A stretch of DNA of 64,000 nucleotides from Legionella quinlivanii (GCF_003265995.1 NZ_MVJN01000007.1:62001-126000); one strand, 5' to 3'. Shown: positions 34,122 to 44,045, counted from the first letter of the stretch. Notes: generated by a model not told the origin, from the letters alone. Translations and numbers: made by a program.

Positions 34122-34754
34122 ATGGCTGCCAATCAGGAACGCAATAAATTAAGGCTTGTAGCGAGCCCTGGTGCATGGCGTTTATATTCTGCCAGAAAGG
34201 CGGATGAACGCTTTAAAGCGTATGAACAAAAAGTGCTTCTACGCGATCGCTATACCTGCCAGTTCTGCGGATTTCAGGCCAAACTTTTTCAAGAAGTCAT
34301 CAATATTGATGGCAATTATACGAACAACAAAATTTCCAACATGGTCACTGCCTGCTGTTTTTGTGCTCAGTGCTTTTTCATTGAGTCAGTGGGTGTCGGC
34401 GGCTATGGTGGTGGTACGCTTATTTATCTTCCAGAACTTCAGCAATCCGAGTTAAATAGTTTGTGTCATGTCCTTTTTTGCGCGATTACCAACGATACTG
34501 GCTATAAAGGCAGCGCACAGAACATATATAGAAGTTTCAAATTCAGATCCCAGGCCGTTGAGGAAAAATTTGGCGAGGGAACCAGTGACCCCTCCATCTT
34601 GGGGCAACTGATTATTGATTCTGGTGCCACTTCTCCAGAAATCTCAGAAAAGTTATTTAATAACATACGATTACTTCCATCAAGGGCTAAATTTAGAAGG
34701 CAAATAGAACAATGGGCAGCCAGCGCCTTGGAGGAAATGGCTGAAAATACTTAG
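34122..34754 (+). CDS. icmJ: Dot/Icm coupling complex protein DotN (IcmJ)
   Basis: A 210-residue cytoplasmic protein (208 in L. pneumophila). Zinc-binding cysteines are visible as CQFCGF (Cys46, Cys49) and CCFCAQCFF (Cys78/79, Cys81, Cys84), the HNH-like zinc site known from its structure. KLRLVASPGAWRLYSARKADERF is the conserved start. DotN binds the DotL tail and completes the coupling complex with IcmSW and LvgA. It is the first gene after the palindrome and leads to icmB 62 bp later. Confidence 0.95.
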   Translation: MAANQERNKLRLVASPGAWRLYSARKADERFKAYEQKVLLRDRYTCQFCGFQAKLFQEVINIDGNYTNNKISNMVTACCFCAQCFFIESVGVGGYGGGTLIYLPELQQSELNSLCHVLFCAITNDTGYKGSAQNIYRSFKFRSQAVEEKFGEGTSDPSILGQLIIDSGATSPEISEKLFNNIRLLPSRAKFRRQIEQWAASALEEMAENT

Positions 34755-34816
34755 CCAGTCTTGATTTATCACATCAGCATAAGCATTATTTAACAGGCAG
34801 GTTACTAGGAAAAGCT

Positions 34817-37800
34817 ATGGCGAATTGGGCAGATTCATTTTTTGAAGGGGTTGATACTTTTTTTGCTTGGCTAAGCACTTCCCTGAAACAGACTACCGAA
34901 TCGTATCTGGAATTAGAAACCGCAGATAGTCCTACGGTTTTGGTAAATCATGACGGTACGCTGTTATCGATTTTAAAGATCGAGGGCGTTACCGCTCTGG
35001 CTGGCGCAGAAGAGTTTGAGCACCTGGTAGAAGGTTTGAGTAATGCGTTTCAGGGTGCTATGGGACGCCCAGGACATGCCCTTCAGGTTTTGTTTAGCCA
35101 TGATAAGCAAAATATTCGTAAGGTTATCAAAGATATTTACGGTCCTGCAGAGGGAACGGCACAGCGCTTAAAATTAAATCTTGATGATTTATTCAAAGAA
35201 AGAATTGACTACCTGTCGCTTTATTGCGCAGAGGAACGCGTCTATTTTGTGTTGCTCACCCGACCATTCAATCTTCCTTCAGATCAATTGAAAACGGCAA
35301 ATAAAACCAAACTGAAAATGCTTAGGGATTCCAAAGCGCCGCCTTTTAAGAATTCTCAAACAGTTTATGCCGCTATTCCGGAGTTACGTGATACACATGA
35401 CGCTTACGTGCGTTCGGTCATGAATGATCTGGACAGCTTACACGTTTTTGCCACATTGCTTAAAGCGCATGATGCGGTGCATGCTATCCGCATGACAGGT
35501 GATCCTGATTTTACCAGCGATGACTGGCGTGCAACCCTGCCAGGCGATAAGATTTTTCCTAAGGAAATCAATGACTTCGAGGGCGACGCTTCGGATTTGC
35601 TATGGCCGCCATTGTCCAAGCAGGTTCTACCCCGAGATGCGGAAATTCTGGATTTACGTACTGTACAAGTTGGCGATAAAATTTATTCTTCCGTGTTTAT
35701 TGATCTGTTCCCCAAGGAAATTCGGCCATTTATTACTTTATTTGCCCGAATATTACCTGCTCATATTCCCTGGCGAATCTCTTTTCTGATCGAAAGTGAG
35801 GGCCTGGATACTATAAAATTAAAGGGTTTGCTGGCATCGATCCTAAGCTTTTCATCTGCACAGAACCGATTGATCAGTGACTCGGTAAACCTGTTGAAAT
35901 ATTTGCAGTTGAACACCGATGATGCCATCGTCAGATTAAGGGTAGTTGCAACGACCTGGGCAAAAGAAAACGAGATGGCTCTTCTTAGGCGCCGGAGTTC
36001 TGAATTGGTTAAGGCGATTCAGGGTTGGGGTTCTACAGAGGTTTCGGAGGTATGCGGTGATGCCTTTGCTGGTTTTGTTTCCAGTATGCTGGCAGCGACC
36101 ACACGAAGCACTGCCGTTCCTTCAGTTGCACCATTGACTGATGTCATCAGTATGCTGCCGATAACCAGGCCTGCATCACCCTGGAGTACTGGGGCATTAT
36201 TGTTTCGTTCACCTGATGGCAAGCCCTGGCCATTTCAACCGGGTTCAACCCAGCAAACGACCTGGATTGACCTCGTCTATGCACGTCCTGGATCAGGTAA
36301 GTCAGTTTTATCGAATGCGCTGAATCTTGCCCTTTGTCTTTCAGGTGGATTAACCCGTCTGCCACGAATTGCGATTATTGATATTGGGCCATCCAGCAGC
36401 GGTCTGATTTCTCTTTTGAGAGAGGCATTACCTGCCTCGCAGAGACATTTGGTAGCTTATCATCGCCTTCGTATGACTCCTGAGTATTCGATTAATCCCT
36501 TTGATACTCAATTAGGCTGTCGTTATCCCACAGCTCTGGAGCGCTCGTTCCTGGTTAACTTTTTAACCTTATTGACTACTCCTTTGGGAGCAACTAAACC
36601 TTATGATGCCATGCCAGATTTGGCGGGTATGGTTGTTGACGAGCTTTATAAAAGCTTTGCAGATGAGTTTAATCCAACTCCTTATGCGCCTGGAGTTGAA
36701 GAATTTATTGATTCCATTTTAGAAGAAATCGGCTTTGTCCGCGATTCCAAATCAACCTGGTGGGAGGTCACGGATGCCCTGTATTCGGCAGGCTTCGTAC
36801 ATGAAGCGATGCTGGCGCAGCGGTACGCGATGCCTCTCCTTGCTGATGCCGCTTCAATTTGTCGAACTCCGTCTATTGAAGATTTGTATGAGCGGGTTGT
36901 CGCACCTACCGGGGAATCATTAATTAGTGCATTTTCCCGTATGATCTCGGCCGCTGTACGTGAATATTCTATTCTGTCGAGAGTTACCAGTTTCGATATC
37001 GGTGATGCCCGCGTGGTTTCTCTCGACCTCGATGAAGTGGCGAAAAGTGGGGGAGATGCTGCCGATCGACAAACATCGGTTATGTATATGCTGGCTCGTT
37101 ATGTGTTGGCCCGGCACTATTATCTGACAGAAGAAAGCATGGGAACAGTGCCTGATCAATACAAGGAATACCATAAAGAGCGTGTATTGGAAATTCGCGA
37201 AGATCCCAAGCGAATTGTCTATGACGAGTTCCATCGTACCGCGAAATCTTCTGCCGTGCGTGATCAGGTGATTGTCGATATGCGGGAAGGAAGAAAGTGG
37301 AAGGTTCAGATTTCATTACTTTCTCAATCCGTTGATGACTTTGACCCAGTGATGATTGATTTCGCTACTGCAATTTATATTATGGATGCAGGACCCTCGC
37401 AAGCGGTTGAAAAAACCAGCCAGATCTTCGGTTTAACTAATACGGCCAAAATTGCCTTGCGTACCCGGGTTCATGGACCCAGACAGGGTGGGGCTACTTT
37501 TCTGGTGCAATATGCGACTAAAACCGGGGTGAACGTTCAATTGTTAACACTGACCCTTGGCCCGATAGAGCTTTGGGCATTTAGTACTACTGCCGAAGAT
37601 GCGGCAGTTCGTAATCAATTGTATCGCCATATAGGCCCTTCTGAAGCCAGGCGTTTTCTTGCTGCCTTGTTCCCTAATGGCTCTGTTGCAAAAGAAGTAG
37701 AAAATCGCCTGATCCTGATGAAATCTGAGGTAGGTCTCATTGAAGAAGATGCGAAAGAGAGTGTCATTGAGCAGTTGGTTAATGATTTGCTGAATGCCTA

Positions 37801-37846
37801 TGCTAAAGATCCGAATATGAAGAGTCTTCCAGGGAAAATAGCATAA
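34817..37846 (+). CDS. icmB: Dot/Icm ATPase DotO (IcmB)
   Basis: A 1009-residue VirB4-type ATPase, exactly the length of L. pneumophila DotO. The N-terminal half (FFEGVDTFFAWLSTSLKQT, then DSPTVLVNHDGTLLSIL) is the VirB4-like membrane-associating part. Walker A is YARPGSGKSVLSNAL near residue 490 and the Walker B region is RIVYDEFHRTAK near 800, followed by QISLLSQSVDDFDP. It forms the hexameric inner-membrane motor base to which DotB docks. It ends the plus-strand icm run. Confidence 0.97.
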   Translation: MANWADSFFEGVDTFFAWLSTSLKQTTESYLELETADSPTVLVNHDGTLLSILKIEGVTALAGAEEFEHLVEGLSNAFQGAMGRPGHALQVLFSHDKQNIRKVIKDIYGPAEGTAQRLKLNLDDLFKERIDYLSLYCAEERVYFVLLTRPFNLPSDQLKTANKTKLKMLRDSKAPPFKNSQTVYAAIPELRDTHDAYVRSVMNDLDSLHVFATLLKAHDAVHAIRMTGDPDFTSDDWRATLPGDKIFPKEINDFEGDASDLLWPPLSKQVLPRDAEILDLRTVQVGDKIYSSVFIDLFPKEIRPFITLFARILPAHIPWRISFLIESEGLDTIKLKGLLASILSFSSAQNRLISDSVNLLKYLQLNTDDAIVRLRVVATTWAKENEMALLRRRSSELVKAIQGWGSTEVSEVCGDAFAGFVSSMLAATTRSTAVPSVAPLTDVISMLPITRPASPWSTGALLFRSPDGKPWPFQPGSTQQTTWIDLVYARPGSGKSVLSNALNLALCLSGGLTRLPRIAIIDIGPSSSGLISLLREALPASQRHLVAYHRLRMTPEYSINPFDTQLGCRYPTALERSFLVNFLTLLTTPLGATKPYDAMPDLAGMVVDELYKSFADEFNPTPYAPGVEEFIDSILEEIGFVRDSKSTWWEVTDALYSAGFVHEAMLAQRYAMPLLADAASICRTPSIEDLYERVVAPTGESLISAFSRMISAAVREYSILSRVTSFDIGDARVVSLDLDEVAKSGGDAADRQTSVMYMLARYVLARHYYLTEESMGTVPDQYKEYHKERVLEIREDPKRIVYDEFHRTAKSSAVRDQVIVDMREGRKWKVQISLLSQSVDDFDPVMIDFATAIYIMDAGPSQAVEKTSQIFGLTNTAKIALRTRVHGPRQGGATFLVQYATKTGVNVQLLTLTLGPIELWAFSTTAEDAAVRNQLYRHIGPSEARRFLAALFPNGSVAKEVENRLILMKSEVGLIEEDAKESVIEQLVNDLLNAYAKDPNMKSLPGKIA

Positions 37847-37932
37847 TCAGTGCTTTCATTCATAAAATATTTTCCTCTGGATGGGAGCGTTGTTGTATAG
37901 TTGTTGTATAAATGAAGATGCGTTCCCAAACC

Positions 37933-38016
37933 GTCTTTGCGAGTGTCAGCGAAGCAATCTAGTGTTCCTTTGTTTATGGCTCGATCTGGATTGCTTCACT
38001 GCGTTCGCAAAGACAG
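37933..38016. repeat. Palindromic intergenic repeat, TTTGCGAG type
   Basis: A left arm GTCTTTGCGAG...AGCGAAGCAATC and a right arm GATTGCTTC...CGCAAAGAC form a long imperfect inverted repeat around a loop of about 25 bp. It resembles the CATTGCGAGCGAAGCAATC palindromes widespread in bacterial intergenic DNA. It lies between icmB and the next small gene. Confidence 0.7.
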
Positions 38017-38084
38017 CAGGTTAGGTGTTGCTCTATTAATGTAATAATGACCTCAGGGAAGTTAGGGAGAGGTATATCTTATAA

Positions 38085-38396
38085 ATGCCATCTATGCTAT
38101 CTATTGCCGAGGCTGAGCGCCAAAATTTATTTTCACGACTTGAAGCGACTGGTTTTATCTTTCATAGAGAATCAGATACCGACAATCTATGTCAGAATCA
38201 TGAGTATTGTTTTTTAGCCAGAAGCGAGCAGGCACTTTATTACCAGAAAGCACTTGCTGCATTTAAAAACGAAAGCCCGAAATCAGAGCCCTACAGCGTT
38301 CAGCACAGACAGTTTGGTCTTTTGAATGCTGTTAAAAGAGATACAGCGGAGCAAGACAGACAACAGGTTAATATTTACGATTGTGCTGCGCCTTAA
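38085..38396 (+). CDS. Small protein of 103 residues between icmB and icmF
   Basis: I do not recognise this protein. It is hydrophilic and helical (LSIAEAERQNLFSRLEATGFIFH, EQALYYQKALAAFKN) with four cysteines or so and no membrane segment. GGGAGAGG lies about 13 bp before the ATG at 38085; an ATG at 38094 is also possible. In L. pneumophila the icmB-icmF interval holds the transporter gene tphA instead, so this site differs. It is convergent with icmF (25 bp apart). It could be a small effector or a cytoplasmic protein of unknown role. Confidence 0.55.
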   Translation: MPSMLSIAEAERQNLFSRLEATGFIFHRESDTDNLCQNHEYCFLARSEQALYYQKALAAFKNESPKSEPYSVQHRQFGLLNAVKRDTAEQDRQQVNIYDCAAP

Positions 38397-38421
38397 AGGC
38401 GCTTCTCCCCGTATTTGGAAA

Positions 38422-41352
38422 TTATCCCTTTGCAATATCCTTTTTCAGACTAAATCCAGTTAAAATGCCTGGGCTGAAGGGGTTAATCTGATTTTGAGTT
38501 TTTAACAGGTAACGTCCTGAATTGCCATTGACTTCAAATAAAATCTGCAGGCTGCTGCTGTCATTGCTGTCAACGAGCACATTCACCTTTTGCAACATTT
38601 TAAAAAAGGCCCAGGTGCCAGATTCTTCCAATTCGTAATGATTCCCTTCGATAGAGTTCAAGCTAAGCTTGGCGCCGCGTTGAGGCCAGGTAAACTCGGT
38701 ATCTGATTCACTGTTCTGGTTGTCAGATAAAGAGGTTTCACCAATGGTTAGCTGGAAATTGGATACTACAGGATCAAGATTTATTTTTTGCAGGGAAAAA
38801 TCAATTCGACTGGTTTCTGAATCGTCCGGAAAGAACATGTTGCTAATAACGTTTGCCCTGATTAATTCATTAATCAGATCCGTTGAAACAGGCATCATAT
38901 AACCATTTAATTCTTTGGGTTGCCATTGGGCATGGCTCGTATCAAGAAATGGTTTCAAATAATGGGTGACGAAACTATTTAAAGTGCCATGCGGTGAAAA
39001 GAAGTGGTCAAAATCTTCCAGTCCAATTTCTTCCTTCTCAGCTGGATCCAGTGGATAGCGTTTGGCAATAGAGTTTTTATAGACGTTATAAACTCGCTTG
39101 TTCCATTGTTTATTCAGGAAGTCTCGACTTTCGTTAATAAAAATGAACCAGGTATCGTCTGCAATTTGTTTAGCCCAGCTGGCAATCGGTTCTGGCAGCT
39201 GACGCGAACGGTTATACAGCGAACTGAGCGGATCAGTCAGTGTATCTCCGCGAAAACGAGCCTGGGTGAGATCGAAAACGGTTTGTCCCTGATCATTGAC
39301 TAATGACAGCGTGGTCAGAAATTTTTCCAGTTCGCTGACATTTACGGTTAATTCTTGCGCTGCAGAGCTGGTCATCAGGTTTAAGCCAGTAAACTGGCTT
39401 GCAATCTTCTGATTGAAGAGACTGGAATTTTCCGCAGCTTCCGGACTGGTTTGTTGCTGGATTAATTGAACCAGACGTCGAATGGAATCAGACTGTTGCA
39501 ATGTCTGCGTCAATTGTCTGGCTTGCTGATAGCCTTGATAATGCTGTGGACGCGTACGCCTTGTAAAGTTTAGCCACCAATTGCTGTAGTCAAAGCAGTA
39601 AGCCTGTTCAAGCTGAGCTTGCAGGTTATCCAGATCCTGACGTGCAAGTACCCAGTTTTCTTTTTGCAGGGTCGCAGTAATCTGCGGCAGCAAATTGCTT
39701 ACTTCGCCAAACCCGGTTTTGGTGAAGTAATCGGGTACTTCTTTGGCCGCCAAATCAAAGCCTTCCACGTTAATTGATGTTTTTCCTTGTGGAAACTGTG
39801 CTTTGGCTAATGAGTAATAAAGATAGGCTGCGGGCAAGGCGTTGAGATAATTGCGCGCATCGCTGACAATCTGCTGATTGATTGCAAGAGCCTGTCTGGG
39901 CTGTTTTAAAGCATTATGCAGCAAGAGAAGCTGCTTATCATTATAAAAAGCGGCATTGGTAGCTTTCCAATAATTACTAAACCAGTCTGTTACTTCGGCT
40001 TCGGAGAAATGCTCCGGCTCACCCAGCATTAAATAAATTTTCAAGGCCTGATAGCGAGCCAGTTGCGTTTGAGATGGATTGGATATCACATCTTCCAGAG
40101 CGGCTAGCACATCGGGTAAAAAGTTGTTATGCAGCTTGTTGAGTGTACTGCTATGCAATTGAACTTTAAGCTGCTCGAGAACAGGGTGAGAAACAAAGCT
40201 TGAAGGAATCAGGTTCAGTTTGGTTTCCGCTTGCGATAAATGATATAAGGCTGTAGCAAGATCTTTATTTTGACTGCTTAGTGTTTCATAGGCCAGAAGC
40301 TCTTTACTGGCATCATCAAGCAGCTGGGATGTCTGGCTGTATTGATACCATAGACCTGTCAGGAATACGGTTACCAGCGCAGTAGTTCCAAGGGCTGCAA
40401 TTTTATGACTTCTGGTTAAGCTTGGGTTCAGCTTTTTCGTTTGATCCTGGAATGCCCTGATTGGACCTTCAATAAAGTAAGCACGATAATTGGTGGATTG
40501 CGGATATTTATCAGGAATGGTCAGGGCATATTCATGCTGAATTCGCTGGTTTAAACGATCGACAGACAGGCCTCCTTGTTCAGCACTGGTAAAATAGACG
40601 GCCTGGACTCGAAATTCTTTTGCTATCAATTGCTGAATCAAGGTTTGCACTGGAATACGCAAACTGGCTAACTGCAAGGGAAATTCGCGGATTAAAGTTC
40701 GTTTGACACTTGAGCGGGCAGGATGCAGTTTGTTAATGGTTTCCTGACTTAAAACCTCAATCATGCGATCGAACTGAAGGCGGTATTGTTCAATAAGCTT
40801 TTTCGACTGCATGCTGTGATCGAGAGAAAAGCCCAGGGGTTTATTTAAATCCTGAACGTGTTCTGATTGGAAGAACTCACAAAAACCGGCTAGTGTATCT
40901 AATTTGGTAAAAATGACGGCCAGTTCAGTCTGATAGCCCAATGCTTTGCTAAAGCGTTCAAGAAGATGGGCATGCGATTTACATTGATTGGCAATTTGAA
41001 CCGGTTCAGCCATCAGCAGATCACGACTATCTACACACAATAGAATGCCGCTGATACGGAGGCCGCGATGACAGCGGTTGAGTTGTTTTAAGTTGTGGTG
41101 AAGAAGATTGTCTGTCTCATGAAGCCAGGTTTCACCCAATTCTAAAATAATGCCGTTATTATTGTAGAAAAAATTGGCACCGTTTAACTCATCCACAGGG
41201 TGATGATTTAGTTGAGCCTGCTTGAGCAAGGTGGTTTTACCCTGATGGCTTTTTCCAATAACCAGCAAAAAGGATAAAGGAGTGGATTGAGGTTTTAAGA
41301 GATTAATAATTTTTTTAAGTGCGTCACATAACGCTTGCAAGGATCTGTCCAT
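38422..41352 (-). CDS. icmF: Dot/Icm inner-membrane protein IcmF
   Basis: A 976-residue protein (973 in L. pneumophila) of the IcmF/TssM family. Near the N-terminus lies a P-loop-like GKSHQGKTTLLKQ (residues 33-45). A membrane span is found at about residues 321-342 (IAALGTTALVTVFLTGLW), and the long C-terminal part is periplasmic. Together with DotU it stabilises the Dot/Icm core and helps polar assembly. Its start overlaps the icmH stop by one base (TAATGG context on the minus strand), so they are coupled. Confidence 0.95.
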   Translation of the reverse strand: MDRSLQALCDALKKIINLLKPQSTPLSFLLVIGKSHQGKTTLLKQAQLNHHPVDELNGANFFYNNNGIILELGETWLHETDNLLHHNLKQLNRCHRGLRISGILLCVDSRDLLMAEPVQIANQCKSHAHLLERFSKALGYQTELAVIFTKLDTLAGFCEFFQSEHVQDLNKPLGFSLDHSMQSKKLIEQYRLQFDRMIEVLSQETINKLHPARSSVKRTLIREFPLQLASLRIPVQTLIQQLIAKEFRVQAVYFTSAEQGGLSVDRLNQRIQHEYALTIPDKYPQSTNYRAYFIEGPIRAFQDQTKKLNPSLTRSHKIAALGTTALVTVFLTGLWYQYSQTSQLLDDASKELLAYETLSSQNKDLATALYHLSQAETKLNLIPSSFVSHPVLEQLKVQLHSSTLNKLHNNFLPDVLAALEDVISNPSQTQLARYQALKIYLMLGEPEHFSEAEVTDWFSNYWKATNAAFYNDKQLLLLHNALKQPRQALAINQQIVSDARNYLNALPAAYLYYSLAKAQFPQGKTSINVEGFDLAAKEVPDYFTKTGFGEVSNLLPQITATLQKENWVLARQDLDNLQAQLEQAYCFDYSNWWLNFTRRTRPQHYQGYQQARQLTQTLQQSDSIRRLVQLIQQQTSPEAAENSSLFNQKIASQFTGLNLMTSSAAQELTVNVSELEKFLTTLSLVNDQGQTVFDLTQARFRGDTLTDPLSSLYNRSRQLPEPIASWAKQIADDTWFIFINESRDFLNKQWNKRVYNVYKNSIAKRYPLDPAEKEEIGLEDFDHFFSPHGTLNSFVTHYLKPFLDTSHAQWQPKELNGYMMPVSTDLINELIRANVISNMFFPDDSETSRIDFSLQKINLDPVVSNFQLTIGETSLSDNQNSESDTEFTWPQRGAKLSLNSIEGNHYELEESGTWAFFKMLQKVNVLVDSNDSSSLQILFEVNGNSGRYLLKTQNQINPFSPGILTGFSLKKDIAKG

Positions 41353-42137
41353 TAGTTTTCCAGTTTCGCCGTAGCGGTATGACCAAATTGAACCAATTTG
41401 GCTTTATTTTCGACTAGTAGATAACTGAGTCCATAACCAGCTACTAAAATACATAAGGAGATAATGGCAACGACTATAAATGGTTTATTATTATTTACGC
41501 TGCGTTCCGGCTTTTTATGTTCTTTAAACAAACGGTAAGGCTTATTGACCCGGTATTGTTTAATGAGTTGGAATAATTCCTCAATCAGATTATCCAGGAC
41601 TTGCCGACCATCGGTACGGCAGTGTTGTTTGCCTTCAAATCCGGTTATCAGGCAGTAATAGGCCAGTTCAATCAGATCCAGGTATTGATTGGGCCTTTCC
41701 TTAATATGATTAACAATGTCGAAAAAGCGCTCCTCTGGCCCAATTCCGTTATGAGAAAGCGGAGTGAACGCCTGAAACTCAGCAGGAACTCCATATAATC
41801 TGAGATAACTTTTTCCCAGGATTTCATCGATGGTTGCACAAAGTAAATAATGAGCAATGGCATTCAATTCATCAGAGTAGGCCTTCCCATGCAGACGGCT
41901 ATCAAAAGCAAGCAGTTCATGCTCAACATTTTCACGAAGATCAGCAATAGGAGGAAGTGATGGGCTTATACATAATCGCTCTAATAAAGACAATACTGGT
42001 CCTGCCGCAGCTACTAAAGGGTTAGTAGTGAAGGGGGCAATAAATAATTTGGAGCGATAATAGCCATGAGCAGGTAAAGGTTTGCCCATAATCGATAAAT
42101 TGCTGACAAGTGAGGCCGAAATTGACTCAGCTGTCAT
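41352..42137 (-). CDS. icmH: Dot/Icm protein DotU (IcmH)
   Basis: A 261-residue protein, exactly the length of L. pneumophila IcmH. The cytoplasmic domain has the DotU/TssL pattern (LRENVEHELLAFDSRLHGKAYSDELNAIAHYLLCATIDEILG, FFDIVNHIKERPNQYLDLIELAYYCLITGFEGKQH), and a single C-terminal membrane span PFIVVAIISLCILVAGYGLSYLL anchors it. It partners with IcmF. The 139 bp upstream hold its promoter, which I cannot place with confidence. Confidence 0.96.
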   Translation of the reverse strand: MTAESISASLVSNLSIMGKPLPAHGYYRSKLFIAPFTTNPLVAAAGPVLSLLERLCISPSLPPIADLRENVEHELLAFDSRLHGKAYSDELNAIAHYLLCATIDEILGKSYLRLYGVPAEFQAFTPLSHNGIGPEERFFDIVNHIKERPNQYLDLIELAYYCLITGFEGKQHCRTDGRQVLDNLIEELFQLIKQYRVNKPYRLFKEHKKPERSVNNNKPFIVVAIISLCILVAGYGLSYLLVENKAKLVQFGHTATAKLEN

Positions 42138-42276
42138 ATTCTGACTCCAACTTACTTCTCAAGTTAATGAGGATAAAATTAATCAAGCAGCGTGATACAC
42201 CTGAGCTATCTGCTTAATACAGAAAGTGTATCGATAATACGTGATCTCGGGTACCTTGTCGATAATACATAAAAGA

Positions 42277-42696
42277 TTAATTTTCTTCTGTAAACAGATG
42301 ATGAAAATATCTGTCAATCCAGTCTTCACCGAGAAATTCAATAGCATCTTCAAGAAAATCAGCCAGCTCGTCTGCTGTAAGCTGGTGCGCTTCATGAGGA
42401 GTCTCCATGTCATGATGAAAATATTCCCCCCAATAGCGTTCACAAAATTCGCAATAATCTCGCGTATTCAGGATAAAAAAATGCCAGAGATCGTCCAATT
42501 GTAATAATGGGCCAAAGAGATAAGTCGGTTTACCCTGGCCTTTGCGATACTGGGTAAGCCACATCCAGCCGAGTAAATCCTTCCATAATTGCTGACATTG
42601 CTGAAATGATAAGCTGGGATTGTTTGAAGCATAATGCCTGAGAATGCGCTCATTGTAAGCGCCAAGCACTGTGCGTAACGGTAAAAGGGAACTCAT
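42277..42696 (-). CDS. Small glycine-rich-domain-protein-like (GRDP/DUF1399-type) protein
   Basis: A protein of about 139 residues. ATG 42696 is taken as start though it has no clear ribosome binding site; an in-frame TTG at 42723 would add nine residues. The core LQLDDLWHFFILNTRDYCEFCERYWGEYFHH has the D-x-WH-x-h-x-T-x-Y-x-x-FC spacing of GRDP/DUF1399 proteins, where a Trp-His and a C-terminal HH are conserved. The tail is acidic (EDAIEFLGEDWIDRYFHHLFTEEN). The function of the family in bacteria is unknown. It directly precedes icmHF on the same strand. Confidence 0.7.
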   Translation of the reverse strand: MSSLLPLRTVLGAYNERILRHYASNNPSLSFQQCQQLWKDLLGWMWLTQYRKGQGKPTYLFGPLLQLDDLWHFFILNTRDYCEFCERYWGEYFHHDMETPHEAHQLTADELADFLEDAIEFLGEDWIDRYFHHLFTEEN

Positions 42697-42968
42697 CGAA
42701 AACGACAGCAGCTTTTTCGCCAATCCTTATTGTTAGTGATCGCGGTGACAATCCGGCAGATTTTTTCTTGTTTTGTCATCATTTATCTCCTATCTCTTAA
42801 TGAGGTGGTTTTAAGATAAAACTCATGTCAGATAATTTGAACATCAAATTAGCCATAAATCAACCAGTCTTATCGATTGATTTTATCTATCGAAGCGATA
42901 AAAACGTTTTATTTTACTAATCGATTGAACTCAACTACATTTAGGATAGACAACAGAAGGAGAGAAAA

Positions 42969-43511
42969 ATGATTACTGTAGGCAACCGATTCCCCCCATT
43001 CCAGTTAAAAGCGACTGTCAGCAATGAAATTAAAGAGGCGTTTACCACCATTAATAATGAAAGTTTTGGCGGTAAATGGCTGGTAGTTTTCTTTTGGCCT
43101 AAAGATTTTACCTTTGTATGCCCCACGGAAATTTCCGCATTTGGAAAACTGCAAGCTGAATTTGCAGATCGCGATGCGCAAATTCTGGGTGTAAGTATTG
43201 ACAGTGAATTTGTTCATCTGGCCTGGAGAAAACAGCACCCGGATTTACATGACTTGCCTTTTCCAATGCTTGCAGATATCAAACGCGAATTAAGCGGCAG
43301 CCTCGGCATACTTGACGAGCAGGAAGGTGTTGCGCAGCGAGCCACTTTCATTGTAGATCCGCAGGGGATAACCCGCTTTGTAATGGTTACTGATTTAAAT
43401 GTTGGACGTAATCCTCAGGAAGTATTACGTGTTCTTGATGCCTTGCAGACAGATGAACTTTGTCCTTGTAACTGGAAGAAAGGCGAAGAAACTATCCATA
43501 TTCAGGAGTGA
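42969..43511 (+). CDS. ahpC: Peroxiredoxin AhpC
   Basis: A 180-residue 2-Cys peroxiredoxin. The peroxidatic site is FTFVCPTE (Cys51), and the resolving cysteine lies in DELCPCNW near the C-terminus. It reduces hydrogen peroxide and organic peroxides. It is followed after 4 bp by ahpD, which supplies electrons in the AhpC/AhpD system used in place of AhpF, as known for one of the two AhpC proteins of L. pneumophila. The 272 bp upstream contain several TATCG/CGATA inverted repeats (for example TATCG-AAG-CGATA near 42887-42900) that could bind a regulator; I cannot confirm OxyR. Confidence 0.93.
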   Translation: MITVGNRFPPFQLKATVSNEIKEAFTTINNESFGGKWLVVFFWPKDFTFVCPTEISAFGKLQAEFADRDAQILGVSIDSEFVHLAWRKQHPDLHDLPFPMLADIKRELSGSLGILDEQEGVAQRATFIVDPQGITRFVMVTDLNVGRNPQEVLRVLDALQTDELCPCNWKKGEETIHIQE

Positions 43512-43515
43512 TATC

Positions 43516-44028
43516 ATGCTGACAGCTCTAACTGAACGTTTACCGGAAGTTGCAAAAGATGTCAGACTCAATTTGGGTAAGGTATTGGATTTGGATCAAA
43601 CCGATGGCTTGACCGCGTCGCAGGTGGCTGGTTGTGCATTGGCTGTTGCCTATCACTTAGGCGATCAGTTACTGATTGAAGAGTTTGAAACATTAAACAA
43701 TGATCCCGCATTGGTCAATGCGGCAAAGCTCGCTGCCAGCCTAATGGCGATAAGTAATATTTATTATCGTTTTACTCATTTAAGTGAACAGCCGGAATTA
43801 ACCCAGATTCCTGCCGGTTTGCGAATGCAGGGCATGGCCAATCCTGGAGTGGACAAGCTAAGTTTTGAAATGATGTGTCTTGCTGTATCTGTATTAAATG
43901 GCTGTGGTGCCTGTATGAGTGCGCATAGCCGTCAGTTAGTACAGCACGGAGTGCCTGCAACGGCCCTGGCAAGAATAGGGCGTATTGCCGCAGTCACTCA
44001 TGCTGCTCATGTAAGTCTTAGACTATAG
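43516..44028 (+). CDS. ahpD: Alkylhydroperoxidase AhpD
   Basis: A 170-residue protein of the carboxymuconolactone decarboxylase-like fold. ATG 43516 follows CAGGAGTG and gives MLTALTERLPEVAKDVRLNL. The CxxC active site with its proton-relay His is in CGACMSAHSRQLVQHGV. It reduces AhpC, itself being reduced through a lipoamide-linked system. It is co-transcribed with ahpC. A palindromic repeat follows 18 bp after the stop. Confidence 0.93.
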   Translation: MLTALTERLPEVAKDVRLNLGKVLDLDQTDGLTASQVAGCALAVAYHLGDQLLIEEFETLNNDPALVNAAKLAASLMAISNIYYRFTHLSEQPELTQIPAGLRMQGMANPGVDKLSFEMMCLAVSVLNGCGACMSAHSRQLVQHGVPATALARIGRIAAVTHAAHVSLRL

Positions 44029-44045
44029 TTGTGGCTATGTGCAAA

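Noticed and set aside
42838-42960. An OxyR site before ahpC
   Set aside because: The TATCG/CGATA repeats do not fit the four-part OxyR spacing well enough to claim it.
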